From contig CAJQUN010000033.1 of the NCBI GenBank assembly GCA_907163345.1, positions 2,249,788-2,313,787 of the forward strand: a stretch of 64,000 nt of DNA, given 5' to 3'. The position numbers and the translations under genes were made by a program. The stretch is from Haberlea rhodopensis (lineage: Eukaryota > Streptophyta > Magnoliopsida > Lamiales > Gesneriaceae). Shown in pieces: positions 11,691-22,375 of this stretch (position 1 is its first letter; each line of letters opens with the position of its first letter). The notes below the pieces were generated by a model that had not been told where the DNA came from, searched no databases, and was given only the letters and a program-made list of their open reading frames with translations.

Positions 11691-11828
11691 TATAGGATCA
11701 AACGCTTGCCGCTTTACCAAAAGATATAGCTGGTGATAACGGTGCAACTTAAATCTTTTAAACCGTACAGCAACATAAGCAATATGTTTCGATCGATCAC
11801 ACAGCAAAGACAATTGTTGTACACCAAC
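11691..11828 (-). repeat. TRIM 5' terminal repeat
   Basis: Right copy, directly adjacent to the tRNA-Met primer-binding site. Confidence 0.7.
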
Positions 11829-12400
11829 CAAATTAACGAAAAATTAAAAGCAAACCATGAAAACACCCATCCTCTCTCATGATAATATGTATAGATTCAT
11901 AGTCACGTTTGATCCGAAATACTGAGTTTTATTTTGTGAATTGTTGTTTAATTTAGTCATCAAGAAACTAAAACTTATGTTTATATTCATATAAAACATT
12001 TATGTTTTATTTATAGTATAATTAGATTGGAATATTTTTTTCCGAACAAATATTATGTTTGAGTTTCTATCCTATTCTATATTTTTTATCCATGATAATT
12101 AAGACATTTAAAAAAACAAATTGGTGCATCTTAAAGACCAAAAATAATCATTCTATAAATCTGATACTTAATGATATAGTATCAATATCTAAATATTCCT
12201 TAATTGTTGTTGCCTTCTTTAATTGTCGCCGCGTGAGTGGTAAAATGATAAAAAGAGCTTCAGACTCTCAACTAATCGTTCCCCTTCCCTGTTGACTGCC
12301 TAATCTTAACGAAATTCTGTATACAAGTATAACAATTTGTTGTTTGAATATTTCAAGGTTTTTGTGATTATAAATGATGCTAATGTGCTAACATTGAAGC
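11829..12400. other. Intergenic AT-rich stretch
   Basis: No gene, RNA or repeat boundary was recognised here. Confidence 0.4.
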
Positions 12401-12816
12401 AAGACCATGTCTAGCAGAGCTTAAGGTCTAGCAGAGCTATCGAGTGGCAGAGCTAACGCTTAATCGAGTTAATGTCTAGCAGAGCCAACCTAGTAGAGGA
12501 GCCAAGTCGGAGAATATAGCAGACTATCAATCTAGCAGATCATGATCAATAGTACTCTGACAAAAGTACTATTATGTAGTTTCATCAAAACTTAACAGAA
12601 TTAAATAGCCGTCATTGACGGATTTGGCAATAAAACAAACTAGAATGTCAGGAATCAGTACGACCTACAACTAACTGTACCTGAATGGACAAAAAAAATG
12701 AAGCAAAGTGTACGTTGCAAGGGCTCAAGTATAAATAGCTCAAAGTCTGGATGTTTGAAGGTGTCACCAACGCAGATCTAAGATCCTTCATGCACGAATA
12801 TCAATTAAATTCAAAC

Positions 12817-14521
12817 TGTAATGCCTAGATATGAATCATGCATTGGATTATTGGGTAATTATGAGATAATTACAGTATGATGTGGACTCGAGTTCGGGTT
12901 GAACCGAGTATGAAAAACGAATTGGATTATTTGATAGACGATGAAAGAATGTTCATGTTCTAATTGGCAAAAAATGATTTAAATATAGTTGAAAACAACT
13001 AATTGCCATTGTTGTGTTATATGAATTTTTATGAAATTACATTAATATGGTGTATTAGTAACTCTACATGGAAGACATTGATTTGATGTATGGTAGAACA
13101 TATGGAATAAACTTGCCATGGTATGATTTAGGTATGATATATACATATGTATATATTAATAAAATCAGATTGGAAAACACATATATCATAACACACCTAA
13201 AAATCTCTACAATTCTCTCCAACCCTCTTTGGTGTTTTCTTGGCTTGTGCTTGAAGCTGAGCTTAGAACTTAAACTACGAACTTGTTGTGAAGCAACATT
13301 AAAGTGAGTTGGTAAGAATTTAGTGCTATGTGAGCTTGTATAAGCATGTATATGTGTAGGATAGTTCTTAAAGCATGTTGAAGCAAGTTTGAATTGATAT
13401 AAAATTGGTATAAAATTGGAAGAGAAGCATGAAAATAGCATACTTTGAATTTTTCAGGGCTAGGCGATCGATCGCTAAAGGCTAAGAACAAAAGAGGCGG
13501 TGTGTTGAGCGATCGATCTCTTATTTATGACCGATCGATAGTGTGCTTAGTGATCGATCGTGTGAGACTTGGAGATCGATCGCTGATAGGACAAAAACTT
13601 TACTTAAATTTTGAATGTTTTGGCGATCGATCGCGTGATGCGGGAGATCGGTTGCGAGAGACAATTTATTGAAAAATTGATATTTTCTTGGAAGTTTGAT
13701 AATGATACACATTATAGCATTGAAATGTTGATAGTCATATAGCACCATCAAAGGGTACAGGTCAGAGAGGATGTTAAAATATAACTCCTGATTGTCTATC
13801 TTTTGTACGAAGACATATATGTGTTACGTACGAGTATAAAGTGATACATTTTATAATATATATGAATGCGGTGATTTAATATATGATGATTATATATATA
13901 TTAATGTGATTGATGTTGTGAGGCACGATGATGTTGAGGCATGTGATTGGTGCTGTGAGGCACGATGGTGTTGAGGCATGTGATTGGTGCTGTGAGACAC
14001 GATGCTGTTGAGGCATGAAATGGGAATGTAATAACTTGTGAGCTGTGTATATGATATATGATGTTAATATGAAGATATGAGGAGGTTCCACTGACATATT
14101 AAGCTGAAAAGCCATATCATATGTGCTTCGTTATAACATGGTGATAAATGATATTCATCGGATGTGTCATGACATATTGTACTATATTGTGATTTGGTGT
14201 ACATACAGGAACAACCAAAGAGGAGTATTTCAAATGCATGAAATACATGAAGTTGTTTATACAGTATTTATGCATTACACTGATGTTGGATTGTGAAAAT
14301 CATTTATATACTCATGTTGTGTATGATTGTTCTGTAGGAACTCATAGCTGGGGGAGGCCAGGAGTGTGAGTCTACTTTCTACTGCTAGGAGTTAAACTGA
14401 TCAAGATTGAAAGAATGTCATGTAAATGATGTACATGATGTGATGTATATGAACAATGTAATAGAAAGACACAGTGAAAATCTTAATCAGTAGTGATTGT
14501 ATTTTAATCCTGATAAATAAA
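12817..14521 (+). mobile_element. Long non-coding LTR-like element (type TGTAATGCC)
   Basis: It starts TGTAATGCCTAGATATGA and is flanked by CAAAC on both sides (12812-12816 and 14522-14526), a candidate 5-bp target duplication, although the right end is not the usual CA. It contains at least six GATCGATCG motifs at 13465-13632, an about 40-bp tandem repeat (13913-14018) and a CTCATAGCTGGGGGAGGCC segment near 14340. That plan (start motif, then later a CTCAC..GGGGG block) recurs in the elements at 53.8-56.1 kb and 58.7-61.3 kb. No protein domain is seen. It is likely a solo LTR or non-autonomous retroelement. Confidence 0.45.
13913..14018 (+). repeat. Tandem repeat, about 40-bp unit, 2.6 copies
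   Basis: The unit is approximately gtgattggtgctgtgaggca followed by cgatgatgttgaggcat. It occurs three times with single-base changes. Confidence 0.85.
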
Positions 14522-14850
14522 CAAACATCATTTACTTAATCATATGTGTAAGTAAGGATTAAGGTGTTGATGCATCACACATTCTCTGAAAAGCTTTCAT
14601 TTACCTACATCATTGTCCGACCAAGTTATTGCAAGAGCTAAGGACGAAGAGCAGCACTGCTTACTCGAATATCTGAACAAAGGTTCAAATGTACTGCATC
14701 AAAATCACTCATAGATTTTTAAGAGCTTACATTTTTAAGAGAGTGGTTTCTTATTGTATTCAAATAAATTAATTCTATTGTTGAAATATGGTAGGAGTTC
14801 AGGCTAGAAACATGACATTAATCCAAGTGGGTTGTATATTGTATTTGTAT

Positions 14851-17038
14851 AAACCAAACTCTTCTAATGATACCTTCATGCGAAGAAAAAGGGAGATGTA
14901 GAAGTTTTAATTTCGAACTTCCAGAAACAGCTCATTGGTTGATTATATTTCCGCGCATCTATTTCTAGCCATTATCAAAGCAAGTTGTTTATACTCTAGA
15001 CAAGCAGACTTAATTCCACACTTTGTTTCATGTAGTATGCTATTCTTGTTCATATTGAGATCCCGATTTCAATCCCTAAAAAGACTGATAATCATCCTCA
15101 AAAGTACTATAATCGTGAGTGTTTATTTAACCTCCATTCTAAACATACCAACGATCCTAACATTGTTGGTAGATTATACTTCAATATTATATCATTTATT
15201 GTGTATCATGCTATATGCTCCTCGTTAAAAAACTATCCAGACACGCTTATAGAGTATGCAAGCGACTGACAACTTAGGTCTAGTTTGGTCGTTTGTTAAC
15301 CGACTCCTCTTATATTAACAAGGGATCGAGTCCCCTCCCTCAATTATCATAGTTGTAATAGTGATAAAAAAGAATATGCGAGCGACTCATGTATCTCATG
15401 TACGGCTCGAATTTAAAATTCATTTGAATATAGTTTTCATAGTGCTCTAGTCAAATTAGTGGAGCTCAAATTTATCCTCCACTCGAAGTTGAGAATTTTG
15501 ATAGTTAAAACAGTAATTGCATATGTTTTTAGGATATGAATGTCAACTATGCCTATTACCCTATCAACCTCGTCGGGGGTAGAACTAACTCGATAAGATC
15601 AATTATGCTCTACAATAAACTAACTCCCCAATCTTAGATTGTCAGAACTGATAGTCATGGGAGTAAATGATGGCAACGGGGTGTGTTTGAGACAGATTTA
15701 TGTATATTCGATACTAATTTATTTATTAAAAATAATAGGTAGAGAGGAGGGTATGGATGGGTTTTGCCGAACACGGGACCCTCCGCTCCGCTTTAAAACA
15801 CAATCGAGCTGGATTCAGACCCGCTTTCCCTGGGACATATTTAATACGGGTCCGGATAAAATCCATGAGAGGCTAATTCCCATCTTAATTCCGGACTCTA
15901 GAGCACACTTTGAATAAACATGGTTTGACGGGCTAATTTCTAGACTAGTTCGATACATCTTTAGATATTTTATCATTTGAGTTTCCAAATAACGAGGGTT
16001 CTACAATGTAGATAAAAATATCCCATGAATCTCGATCTGATAGTTGTCACATAGATTCCTGACTAATAGAGATCTTCGTATTTTTTGTACAAAATTCCCA
16101 AGAAATCCAATAAAATATAGTACATCTGGGAATCTCCAATCGAAACGGTAAAATGGTGTCCAATTTCAATTTCTTCTCCAATCGTGCTTCATTCTCTGTG
16201 TTAAAATGGTGCAATTGCAACAATGCTGCACCAAAAATAGAGACATATATTTCTTTGCATATTGTATTTTTTTGTACAAAAGTCCAGTACATTAGGCCAT
16301 CTTCAATCGAAACGTTAAAATGACGTCCAATTTTTTCTCAAACCGTGCTTCATCCTTCGTGTTAAAATGGTGTATTGCAACAATGTTACACATGCACCAA
16401 ATTTAATGCAGTACTGTAGCAAAGCTAGACCTCTTTTTAATTTATTTTATAAAATTTTCCTTTTATCTGCTTAAAGTTTATGATTATCAGTTTTAATATT
16501 TTAAAATTAATTATTTAATTAAATTTATATTCCAATATTAAATTTGAAAAATATATTTTAATTATTTAATATTTAATATTTCTGTTTTTCATCTCAAGTC
16601 AATTTTGTAATATTTGTTACCATGTTTGAAATTTATCTCTGTATAGTATTTAATTTACGTTAATATTTAATTATTACAAAGCAAATAGATGATCAATTGT
16701 ATTAAACTAAATTAAATAATTAAATAAATTGAATTATTGATTAAATTTTAATTATTCAGTTAATAAAATTGTAATAGATAATTGGTTGAATAAATAATGA
16801 AATTAAAAGGAATGTTATTGTGAATATTTCTTTTGGAATAAAATTTGGAGTGGATATGTTGAAAATGAGTTTTATGTTTGGTGCGAAAATTACATTTTTG
16901 ATGCAAAACTCGATTACCTTAGAGAAAATGACTTTGGCTCATATCAAATCATGAAAGCAAGGTAAACTCGAATAACATGTCTATAACTACTCAATTTTGT
17001 GTCGGAACAGTGACCCAGAAAAAATGGTTACAAAATCT
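14851..17038. other. Intergenic with degenerate repeats
   Basis: No gene is seen. A GC-richer patch at about 15730-15960 has ggacccg/cgggtccgg motifs like those of hAT-type foldbacks but lacks clear ends. A duplicated unit lies at 16077-16400. The stretch 16430-16970 is very AT-rich. Confidence 0.45.
16077..16400. repeat. Direct duplication of about 150-190-bp unit
   Basis: Blocks such as ttttttgtacaaaa, tccaatcgaaacg.taaaatg, cgtgcttcat and gtgttaaaatggtg occur once at 16081-16228 and again in the same order at 16266-16395. The sequence resembles plant MITE interiors. Confidence 0.65.
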
Positions 17039-17640
17039 CTCTCACCTAGACCTGTCAAAACGGGACAGCCCAACCCAAATGTCCCTGACCCGCTCAACCC
17101 GTCGGCCCAAATGGGCTGGCCAAATTGGGCCCGCCTGCCAGCCCATTTGGGCCCGCCTCCATGCGGGTTGGGTAAACCCCAACCCGTGACGGGCTGCGGG
17201 TTGGGGTGGGCTGGCCCAGCCGAAATATATTTTTTTAAAAAAAAAAATTTCTTAAAAAAAGCTTCAAAAAAATATTTTTAACTGAACTTGCCGAACCTGA
17301 AAATGATGCTAGAAGAATACTGAAACTTACTTTATGTTTTATCTAGTTATTAACATTGCTCCTAAAAAAAACTTATTAGCGAATCAATATTTTACTCAAT
17401 TTTGAAATACATGTTGCAACTTTCAAGCAAGACCAAGTGAAAAATATATAATAGATTCGAATGCTTCAATGTGATATTGAGTTTTTATTAATGAATTGAG
17501 CCTAAAAAATAAATAACAATTTATTTTTTTTTAAAAAAGTTGGGGGCCAACCCCCAGGCTAGCCCGCCAAAACCCGCGGCCCGTTTGGGCCAGCCCGTAT
17601 AGGCTCGGCTGCCGGCAGGCCTTAAAATGCTGGTCCAACA

Positions 17641-18193
17641 TGTTGGAAAGAAATGAATTTAAAAAAATATAATTTGCTCTCGATCGATCGAGATGGTTAG
17701 AAAAATTTCGTCCCTTTTGCCACAGTAGCTCGATCGGTCGAGCCCTGTATTTGATGCATGGAATGGTGTGTCCATTCACGTTCGGATGTTATTTGTGGCG
17801 ATAGAGTGCTTCCAAATGGTGTCCTTTTGGACATACTTCTTGACATACTATAAATATAACATCCCTCACTTGAATTGGACATGGAATTTCAAAATTCACA
17901 TCATATTTGAAGATCAAAATTTGAGTAATTTTGTGAGTCTTCATCAATGTTATGGTTGAACGGTTTTAGACCTTTGTGGTTTAAAGGATTTGTGATTTGG
18001 AGTGCTTATATCATAAATCATAGTCGTTGTATCTTGGGAGACAAATTGCTAAAGTAAACCTGTTAGCACCGTATTGGGGCAATATTGTCTTAAGGACAGA
18101 GATTCCAAATCTCGCATCGACATTTCTATTACAAAGTCATTTGTTGTTTTTGCTTGCTACTTTCCTAAGATACACACCCATAAATTTTGTACA
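17641..18193 (+). repeat. Copia 5' LTR (553 bp)
   Basis: It starts TGTTGGAAAG and is largely colinear with the 3' LTR. It has two CGATC-type palindromes where the 3' LTR has four, and an about 48-bp segment (near 17806-17853) missing from the 3' LTR. Confidence 0.85.
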
Positions 18194-18220
18194 ATAACCT
18201 TAAGACAATACTAGCAACAA

Positions 18221-19099
18221 ATGGCTTCGTCGAGTGCAACAACGACTCCAGTTCATCATGGTGAAAAGACCTGAAAAGTTCAACGGGAACGATTTCAAGC
18301 GATGACAACAAATAATGTTGTTTTATTTGACAACCTTTGGATTGGCAAATGTTCATCAATGAGGATGCTCCTACTATTATGGAGAGTGAAACCGACAACC
18401 AAAAGAGAATTGCGGTTGATGCATGGAATCAAAGCGATTTTCTGTGCAAGAATTATATTCTCAACGGAGTAGACAACACATTATACAATGTGTATTGTCT
18501 AGTAAAGACGGACAAGGAATGATGGCAATCCTTGGAGAAAAATTATAGATCTGAGGATGCCGGCATGAAGAAATTCATCGTTGGACAATTCCTGGATTTC
18601 AAATGGTTGATACAAAGCCGGTGATATCACAAGTGCAAGATTTGCAAGTAATCATGCACAAAATCCGTGCGGAGGGTATCGTTCTAAGTGACTCATTTCA
18701 AGTGGCTGCCATGATTGAAAAGTTGCCTCCATCATGGAATGACTTCAAGAATTATCTCAAGCATAAATGGAAAGAGATGAATCTTGAAGACCTTGTGGTT
18801 CTTTTGAGAATCGAAGAGGACATCAAATTTCTGAAAGGAATGGAAAATTGGCACCAACATGAAGCACGAGTGGACTTAGTGGAAAAACACGGCGGAACAA
18901 AGCGCAAGTTTGACTGCATGGCCTCAAATCTGGAAAGGCGAATAAGTTCAAAGGCAAGTGCTACAAATGTGGAAAACCCAATCACATGGCGAAAGATTGT
19001 CGCAATAAAGACGATCATGGTAAGGCTATGGATCAAGTAAATGTGACCGAAGAAGATCGTCTCTCAAATGATTTAGATGATCTAGCGCTTACCGCTTAA
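18221..19099 (+). pseudogene. Copia gag remnant with CCHC zinc knuckle
   Basis: A start ATGGCTTCGTCGAGTGC at 18221 opens the Copia gag. Frames then break: a shift near 18267 leads into PEKFNGNDFKR, followed by a stop (TGA, probably from TGG). Later pieces in other frames read QVQDLQVIMHKIRAEGI, VAAMIEKLPPSWNDFKNYLK and EDLVVLLRIEED, all typical UBN2/retrotran-gag sequence. The zinc knuckle CYKCGKPNHMAKDC lies at 18959-19000 and the gag ends at TAA 19097-19099. It cannot be translated as one protein. Confidence 0.8.
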
Positions 19100-19199
19100 T
19101 TAGATTGTGTATCTTTGAAAGTTGTAAACTCCAAATAGAGTGATTCTAAATAAATGTAATGACGATATTTGTTGAAAGCAATAAAATTTATGTTATGAC

Positions 19200-19520
19200 T
19201 TCTTGTATTGAATCTTATGGTTTGTGGCATGATTGTTAGGATCATTTAAGCCATAGTTCGCAGCACAAATTGTAATGTTAAATTTATTGCTTGTGTGGGC
19301 ACTAAGTTAACAAAATCTCATTCTTTTGTTAGAAGAATTGTAGCGTCTCTAGAGTTAACTCACAATGATGTTTGTGATGGAAAAATTGTGCAAACTAGAG
19401 ATGTGAGAAAAGTAATTTGTTACTTTCTGCACATGATATTGTTCTGACTTCTTTGTTATGAAGCAAAAACGAGGCCAATGAGATGTTTAAACACTTTAAA
19501 TGAGGTTTGCTATGAGAATT
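19200..19520 (+). pseudogene. Copia pre-integrase and integrase-start remnant
   Basis: Translation in shifting frames gives ESYGLWHDC.DHLSH, matching the LWHxRLGHxN zinc-finger motif of the GAG-pre-integrase domain. It continues with TKSHSFVRRIVASLELTHND, matching the start of the integrase core (L.L.HsDl). A faint YLLC..SKNEANEMFKHFK piece follows. Stops and indels are frequent. Confidence 0.6.
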
Positions 19521-19529
19521 GTGAGTAGG

Positions 19530-20480
19530 TTATACTTGTGTTTCTAAGAATTTGACGATTAAGCTTGAGTTTGCAAGACAATAAAATCTTGAATTCAAGT
19601 TTCTAAGCTTTGTACGCTTAAAACACAAGTGATAAATCGAAGCCACAAATTTTGATTAGGCGTTGTAATATCTCAAATTGGATTTTTAAGCTAATATGCT
19701 CATAACATGAATTTGCAAGATTTAAAATCTTGAATTCAAGTTTTCTAAGTTATTGCGCTTAAATTACAAATTGTGAACCGAGTTTGATAATATTATCCAA
19801 GTTTCAACTTTTGTAAGCAAGTACGCTTAAATCCAAAATTTCAAGAAATAAAAACTTGAATTTGGATTTGTAAGATGATAACGCTTAGAACTTGAAACAC
19901 GAAAGTTTGAACGTCAGTGCAATTCGTGACTAATCCGAAGTTGTGGGGGTTGCAATTTTAGGATTCAATCACAGACTATGTACCACATTTAGGCAAGGAC
20001 GAAAAACCTTGTGATTGAAGGAAAAGAGAGTTTCCTACAATATTTGAAATGTGGGATACTTGGCTAAACTATAAATATGAAGGCTAAAGTGAAGTCATAA
20101 CAAACGTCAAATAAGTGACATGAAGAGTTCGACAAATGATGTTTTCAATAGATCAACGGGTGTGAGAAATGTGTACAATCCTAAGCATATGTATGCTTGT
20201 GTATTGATGATATGCTCATTGGAGATTTAATTTAGAAATCATCAAGTAACAAAGAAAAATGTTGACAAGACATTTTTGACGTGTGTGCATCAAGAATAAT
20301 GCTTGGAATTAAAGTTTCCAAGACATTTGAAGAATGAGATCTCAAGAATTAATACGAGTTTCAAGTTTTAAGCTTTGCTCTTAAATTTCAAGTTTACAAG
20401 AAATATAATCTTGAACTTGTAATTTTTAAGAATCTGTGCGCTTAAATATGAATTGTGAGTTAAAGTTGAGTATTTTCTTT
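19530..20480 (+). repeat. Degenerate repeats inside the Copia element
   Basis: A loosely conserved unit of about 70-90 bp, with a cttgaattcaag core followed by tttctaag and tacgcttaaa, recurs at about 19560, 19725, 19800 and 19860, and again at 20340-20450. It replaces most of the integrase and RT coding region. Confidence 0.55.
20180..20345 (+). pseudogene. Copia reverse-transcriptase remnant
   Basis: The sequence reads YVCLCIDDMLIG, the YVDDMLI active-site motif of Copia RT with Val changed to Ile. After several stops it continues to SNKEK and LGIKVSKTFE, matching the downstream ILGIKI.RT block. Only this short patch of RT survives. Confidence 0.6.
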
Positions 20481-21001
20481 GGTCTCGAATTTTGTAAGAA
20501 ATAATGTGTTAACAATGTTTAAAAAAAATTCGATGATGGAAATATTCCAAAATGATAAAATGATGCAAATGATGTAATATGATTACCAAAACTGAAGATA
20601 TACTGTTGTGGAAAATTCTCTATGCAAAACATATAAAGCTTCTTCTGCCGAATGACTTTATAAGTTGTTAGAGAAAAGATCATATGCATGCAACTAAAAT
20701 GTGTTGCGATAATGCTATATGACAAAATGATCTCTAGTGGCATAATCATGAGTGATTATGTAAAACCGTGGATCTGCATATAAAATGGTTAACCGAGGGA
20801 TCATGTGGAAGTTTATCGAGGGGAATGATGTTAAAACCCTATATCAAAATCTCATAGTGGATATCCAACCTTGTTGACTGGAGATCCCAAGATCTAGGTT
20901 CAAAAGGGACAACTAAATTATGAGATTGTATAAACACATTGGAGATCATTCTCCAACCAATTCCTATGATAATGGGTGTAGCCTGCAAAAAGGGTACGAG
21001 G

Positions 21002-21376
21002 TAGGGGTGCTTATCGGACCGGGTCGATCCGGACCCGGTCCGAAACCGGACCGGTTAGTCCGGTCCGAAATCCGGAACCGGACTAACCGGTCCCGAACAG
21101 GTCCAGGATCCGGTTTGACTACCGGACTAGATCGGTTCTACCGTTCCGTCGGATTGAACCGGAACCGGATCCATTTTTTAAAAAAAAAAAAAAATTTCGA
21201 TAAATCCTTTCCTTTTTTCCTTTTTTTTTAAAAAAAAGAAAAAGAAAAATCCGGTTCCGGGTTGGAATCGGTCCAACCTGGAACCGGTGGAACCGGAACC
21301 GGATCGGACCGGTTCCGCCCATAACGGGCCCGCAACCGGCCGATTTCGGTCCGGTTCGAACCGGTAACCACCCCTA
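21002..21376. mobile_element. 375-bp hAT foldback (MITE) nested in the Copia element
   Basis: The ends are TAGGGGTGCTTATCGG and CCGGTAACCACCCCTA (reverse complement TAGGGGTGGTTACCGG). A perfect 8-bp duplication GTACGAGG flanks it at 20994-21001 and 21377-21384. The arms are dense in ggaccgg / ccggttcc / ggatccgg blocks that pair across a central A/T tract (21175-21240), so most of the element can fold. It has no coding capacity. The termini resemble the end of the hAT transposase element at 62143. Confidence 0.9.
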
Positions 21377-21777
21377 GTACGAGGATAGTTAAAAGACCTT
21401 TAATGATTCCTAAGACATATAAGAATATGTTGGAATATAGCGGGATACTCTTCTAGGAGATCACATACGTAAGTGCGAAGTGTGGCCTCTTCAAAAGAAT
21501 GGAAAGCAATTATGAAACCAAGTGTGGCATGATCGAAACGGACACAACCGCAAGAAACAAATACGAAGGTTAGAATTGTTATGGTGTGGGTTCAATTGTC
21601 TTGGTTTACACCAACGACTAAATAGTTCAAGAGTATAAGTTCACTATTAAGTCAAGTAAATCCGATTGAATACTAATACGGAAGATTTAAAGCCGTAAAT
21701 TATATCTCCAGATGCCATAATAGTTCGTTAAAGCGTCCCAATTGCATACATGCATAAATTTACTTCATGTGGGGGAT

Positions 21778-22321
21778 TGTTGGAAAGAAATGAATAAAAA
21801 GATATAAATTGCTCGATCGATCGAGCATTGTAGCTCGATTGATCGAGATGATCAGAAAAATTTCGTCCCTTTTGCTACAGTAGCTCGATCTATCGAGCTC
21901 CTAGCTCGATCGATCGAGCCCTGTATCTGATGCGTGGAATGATGTGTCCATTCACGTTTGGATGCGATTTTTGGCGATAGGGTTATAACATCCTTCACTT
22001 GAATTGGACATGAATTTTGAAATTCACATCATATTTGAAGATCAAAATTTGAGTAATTTTGTGAGTCTTCATCAATGTTATGGTTGAACGATTTTAGACC
22101 TTTGTGGTTTAAAAGATTTGTGATTTGAAGTGCTCATATCACAAATCATAGTCGTTGTATCTTGAGAGACAAATTGCTAAAGTAAACCGTTAGCACCGTA
22201 GCGGGGCAATATTGTCTTAAGGACAGAGATTCCAAATCTCGCATCGACATTTCTAATACAAAGCCATTTGTTGTTTTTTGCTTGCTACTTTCCTAAGATA
22301 TACACCTATAAATTTTGTACA
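21778..22321 (+). repeat. Copia 3' LTR (544 bp)
   Basis: It starts TGTTGGAAAG directly after GTGGGGGAT and ends TTTGTACA. It carries four palindromic gctcgatcgatcgagc-type motifs (about 21812-21920). Confidence 0.85.
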
Positions 22322-22375
22322 ACACAACCCGCCTATTTCGCAGACCCGGCCTATTTTGACAGCTCTACTCTCACC

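Larger units (their letters stand above)
11479..11828 (-). mobile_element. TRIM (terminal-repeat retrotransposon in miniature), about 350 bp
   Basis: Two direct repeats of about 140 bp (11479-11618 and 11691-11828) flank only about 72 bp. On the minus strand both repeats open (T)GTTGG.GTACAACAATTG. The short interior begins, just inside the right repeat, with a primer-binding site for initiator tRNA-Met: the plus strand reads actctgatacta at 11677-11688, against the canonical gctctgatacca. It ends in a purine tract (GGGATGGTGAT on the minus strand) next to the left repeat. Flanks CAAAA and CAAAT may be a decayed target duplication. This layout, with no coding sequence, defines a TRIM. The two repeats have diverged visibly, so the insertion is not recent. 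Confidence 0.75.
12401..14850 (+). mobile_element. Promoter-bearing LTR-like block interrupted by a long non-coding element
   Basis: The left part (12401-12816) carries repeated GTCTAGCAGAGC-like units (12409, 12426, 12474 and weaker copies) and a TATAAATA box at 12730. It resembles the U3/R part of an LTR. The right part (about 14527-14850) may be the continuation. Between them lies a separate element (12817-14521). The assignment to an LTR is inference: no internal coding domains or partner LTR are present. Confidence 0.35.
17641..22321 (+). mobile_element. Decayed Ty1/Copia LTR retrotransposon
   Basis: LTRs (17641-18193 and 21778-22321) flank a plus-strand interior with recognisable but broken gag, pre-integrase, integrase-start and RT remnants in Copia order. 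A purine-rich GTGGGGGAT lies immediately before the 3' LTR. The outer flanks read tccaaca on the left and caacacaac on the right. A CAACA target duplication fits if the LTR ends in TGTA; with a canonical ...TACA end the match is imperfect. No initiator tRNA-Met primer site follows the 5' LTR. A hAT foldback (21002-21376) is nested inside, and 19.5-20.5 kb carries a degenerate repeat. Confidence 0.8.
17047..22367. mobile_element. hAT-type foldback element, split by a Copia insertion
   Basis: The outer element begins TAGACCTGTCAAAACGG and ends CCTATTTTGACAGCTCTA, whose reverse complement is TAGAGCTGTCAAAATAGG, giving about 17-bp terminal inverted repeats. It is flanked by a perfect 8-bp duplication CTCTCACC at 17039-17046 and 22368-22375, diagnostic of hAT insertion. 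Its own sequence is 17047-17640 plus about 22322-22367 (some 640 bp). It is rich in complementary CCCAACCC/GGGTTGGG and GGCCCGTTTGGGCC blocks and has no coding capacity. Everything in between was inserted later. Confidence 0.85.

Noticed and set aside
13445..13672. Open frame rich in DRSL/GDRS repeats
   Set aside because: The repeated residues are just the GATCGATCG DNA motif read in frame; there is no start context or domain.
16997..17281. Proline/tryptophan-rich open frame
   Set aside because: It covers the inverted CCCAACCC/GGGTTGGG arms of the hAT foldback and has no gene features.
21119..21322. Open frames rich in Gly/Arg/Ser on both strands
   Set aside because: They derive from the ccggaaccgg palindromes of the nested foldback.
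17641..22321. Gag-only retrotransposon (TR-GAG type)
   Set aside because: Remnants of pre-integrase (LWH motif), integrase start and RT (YVCLCIDDMLIG) show that it once had pol, so it is a decayed Copia element rather than a gag-only class.
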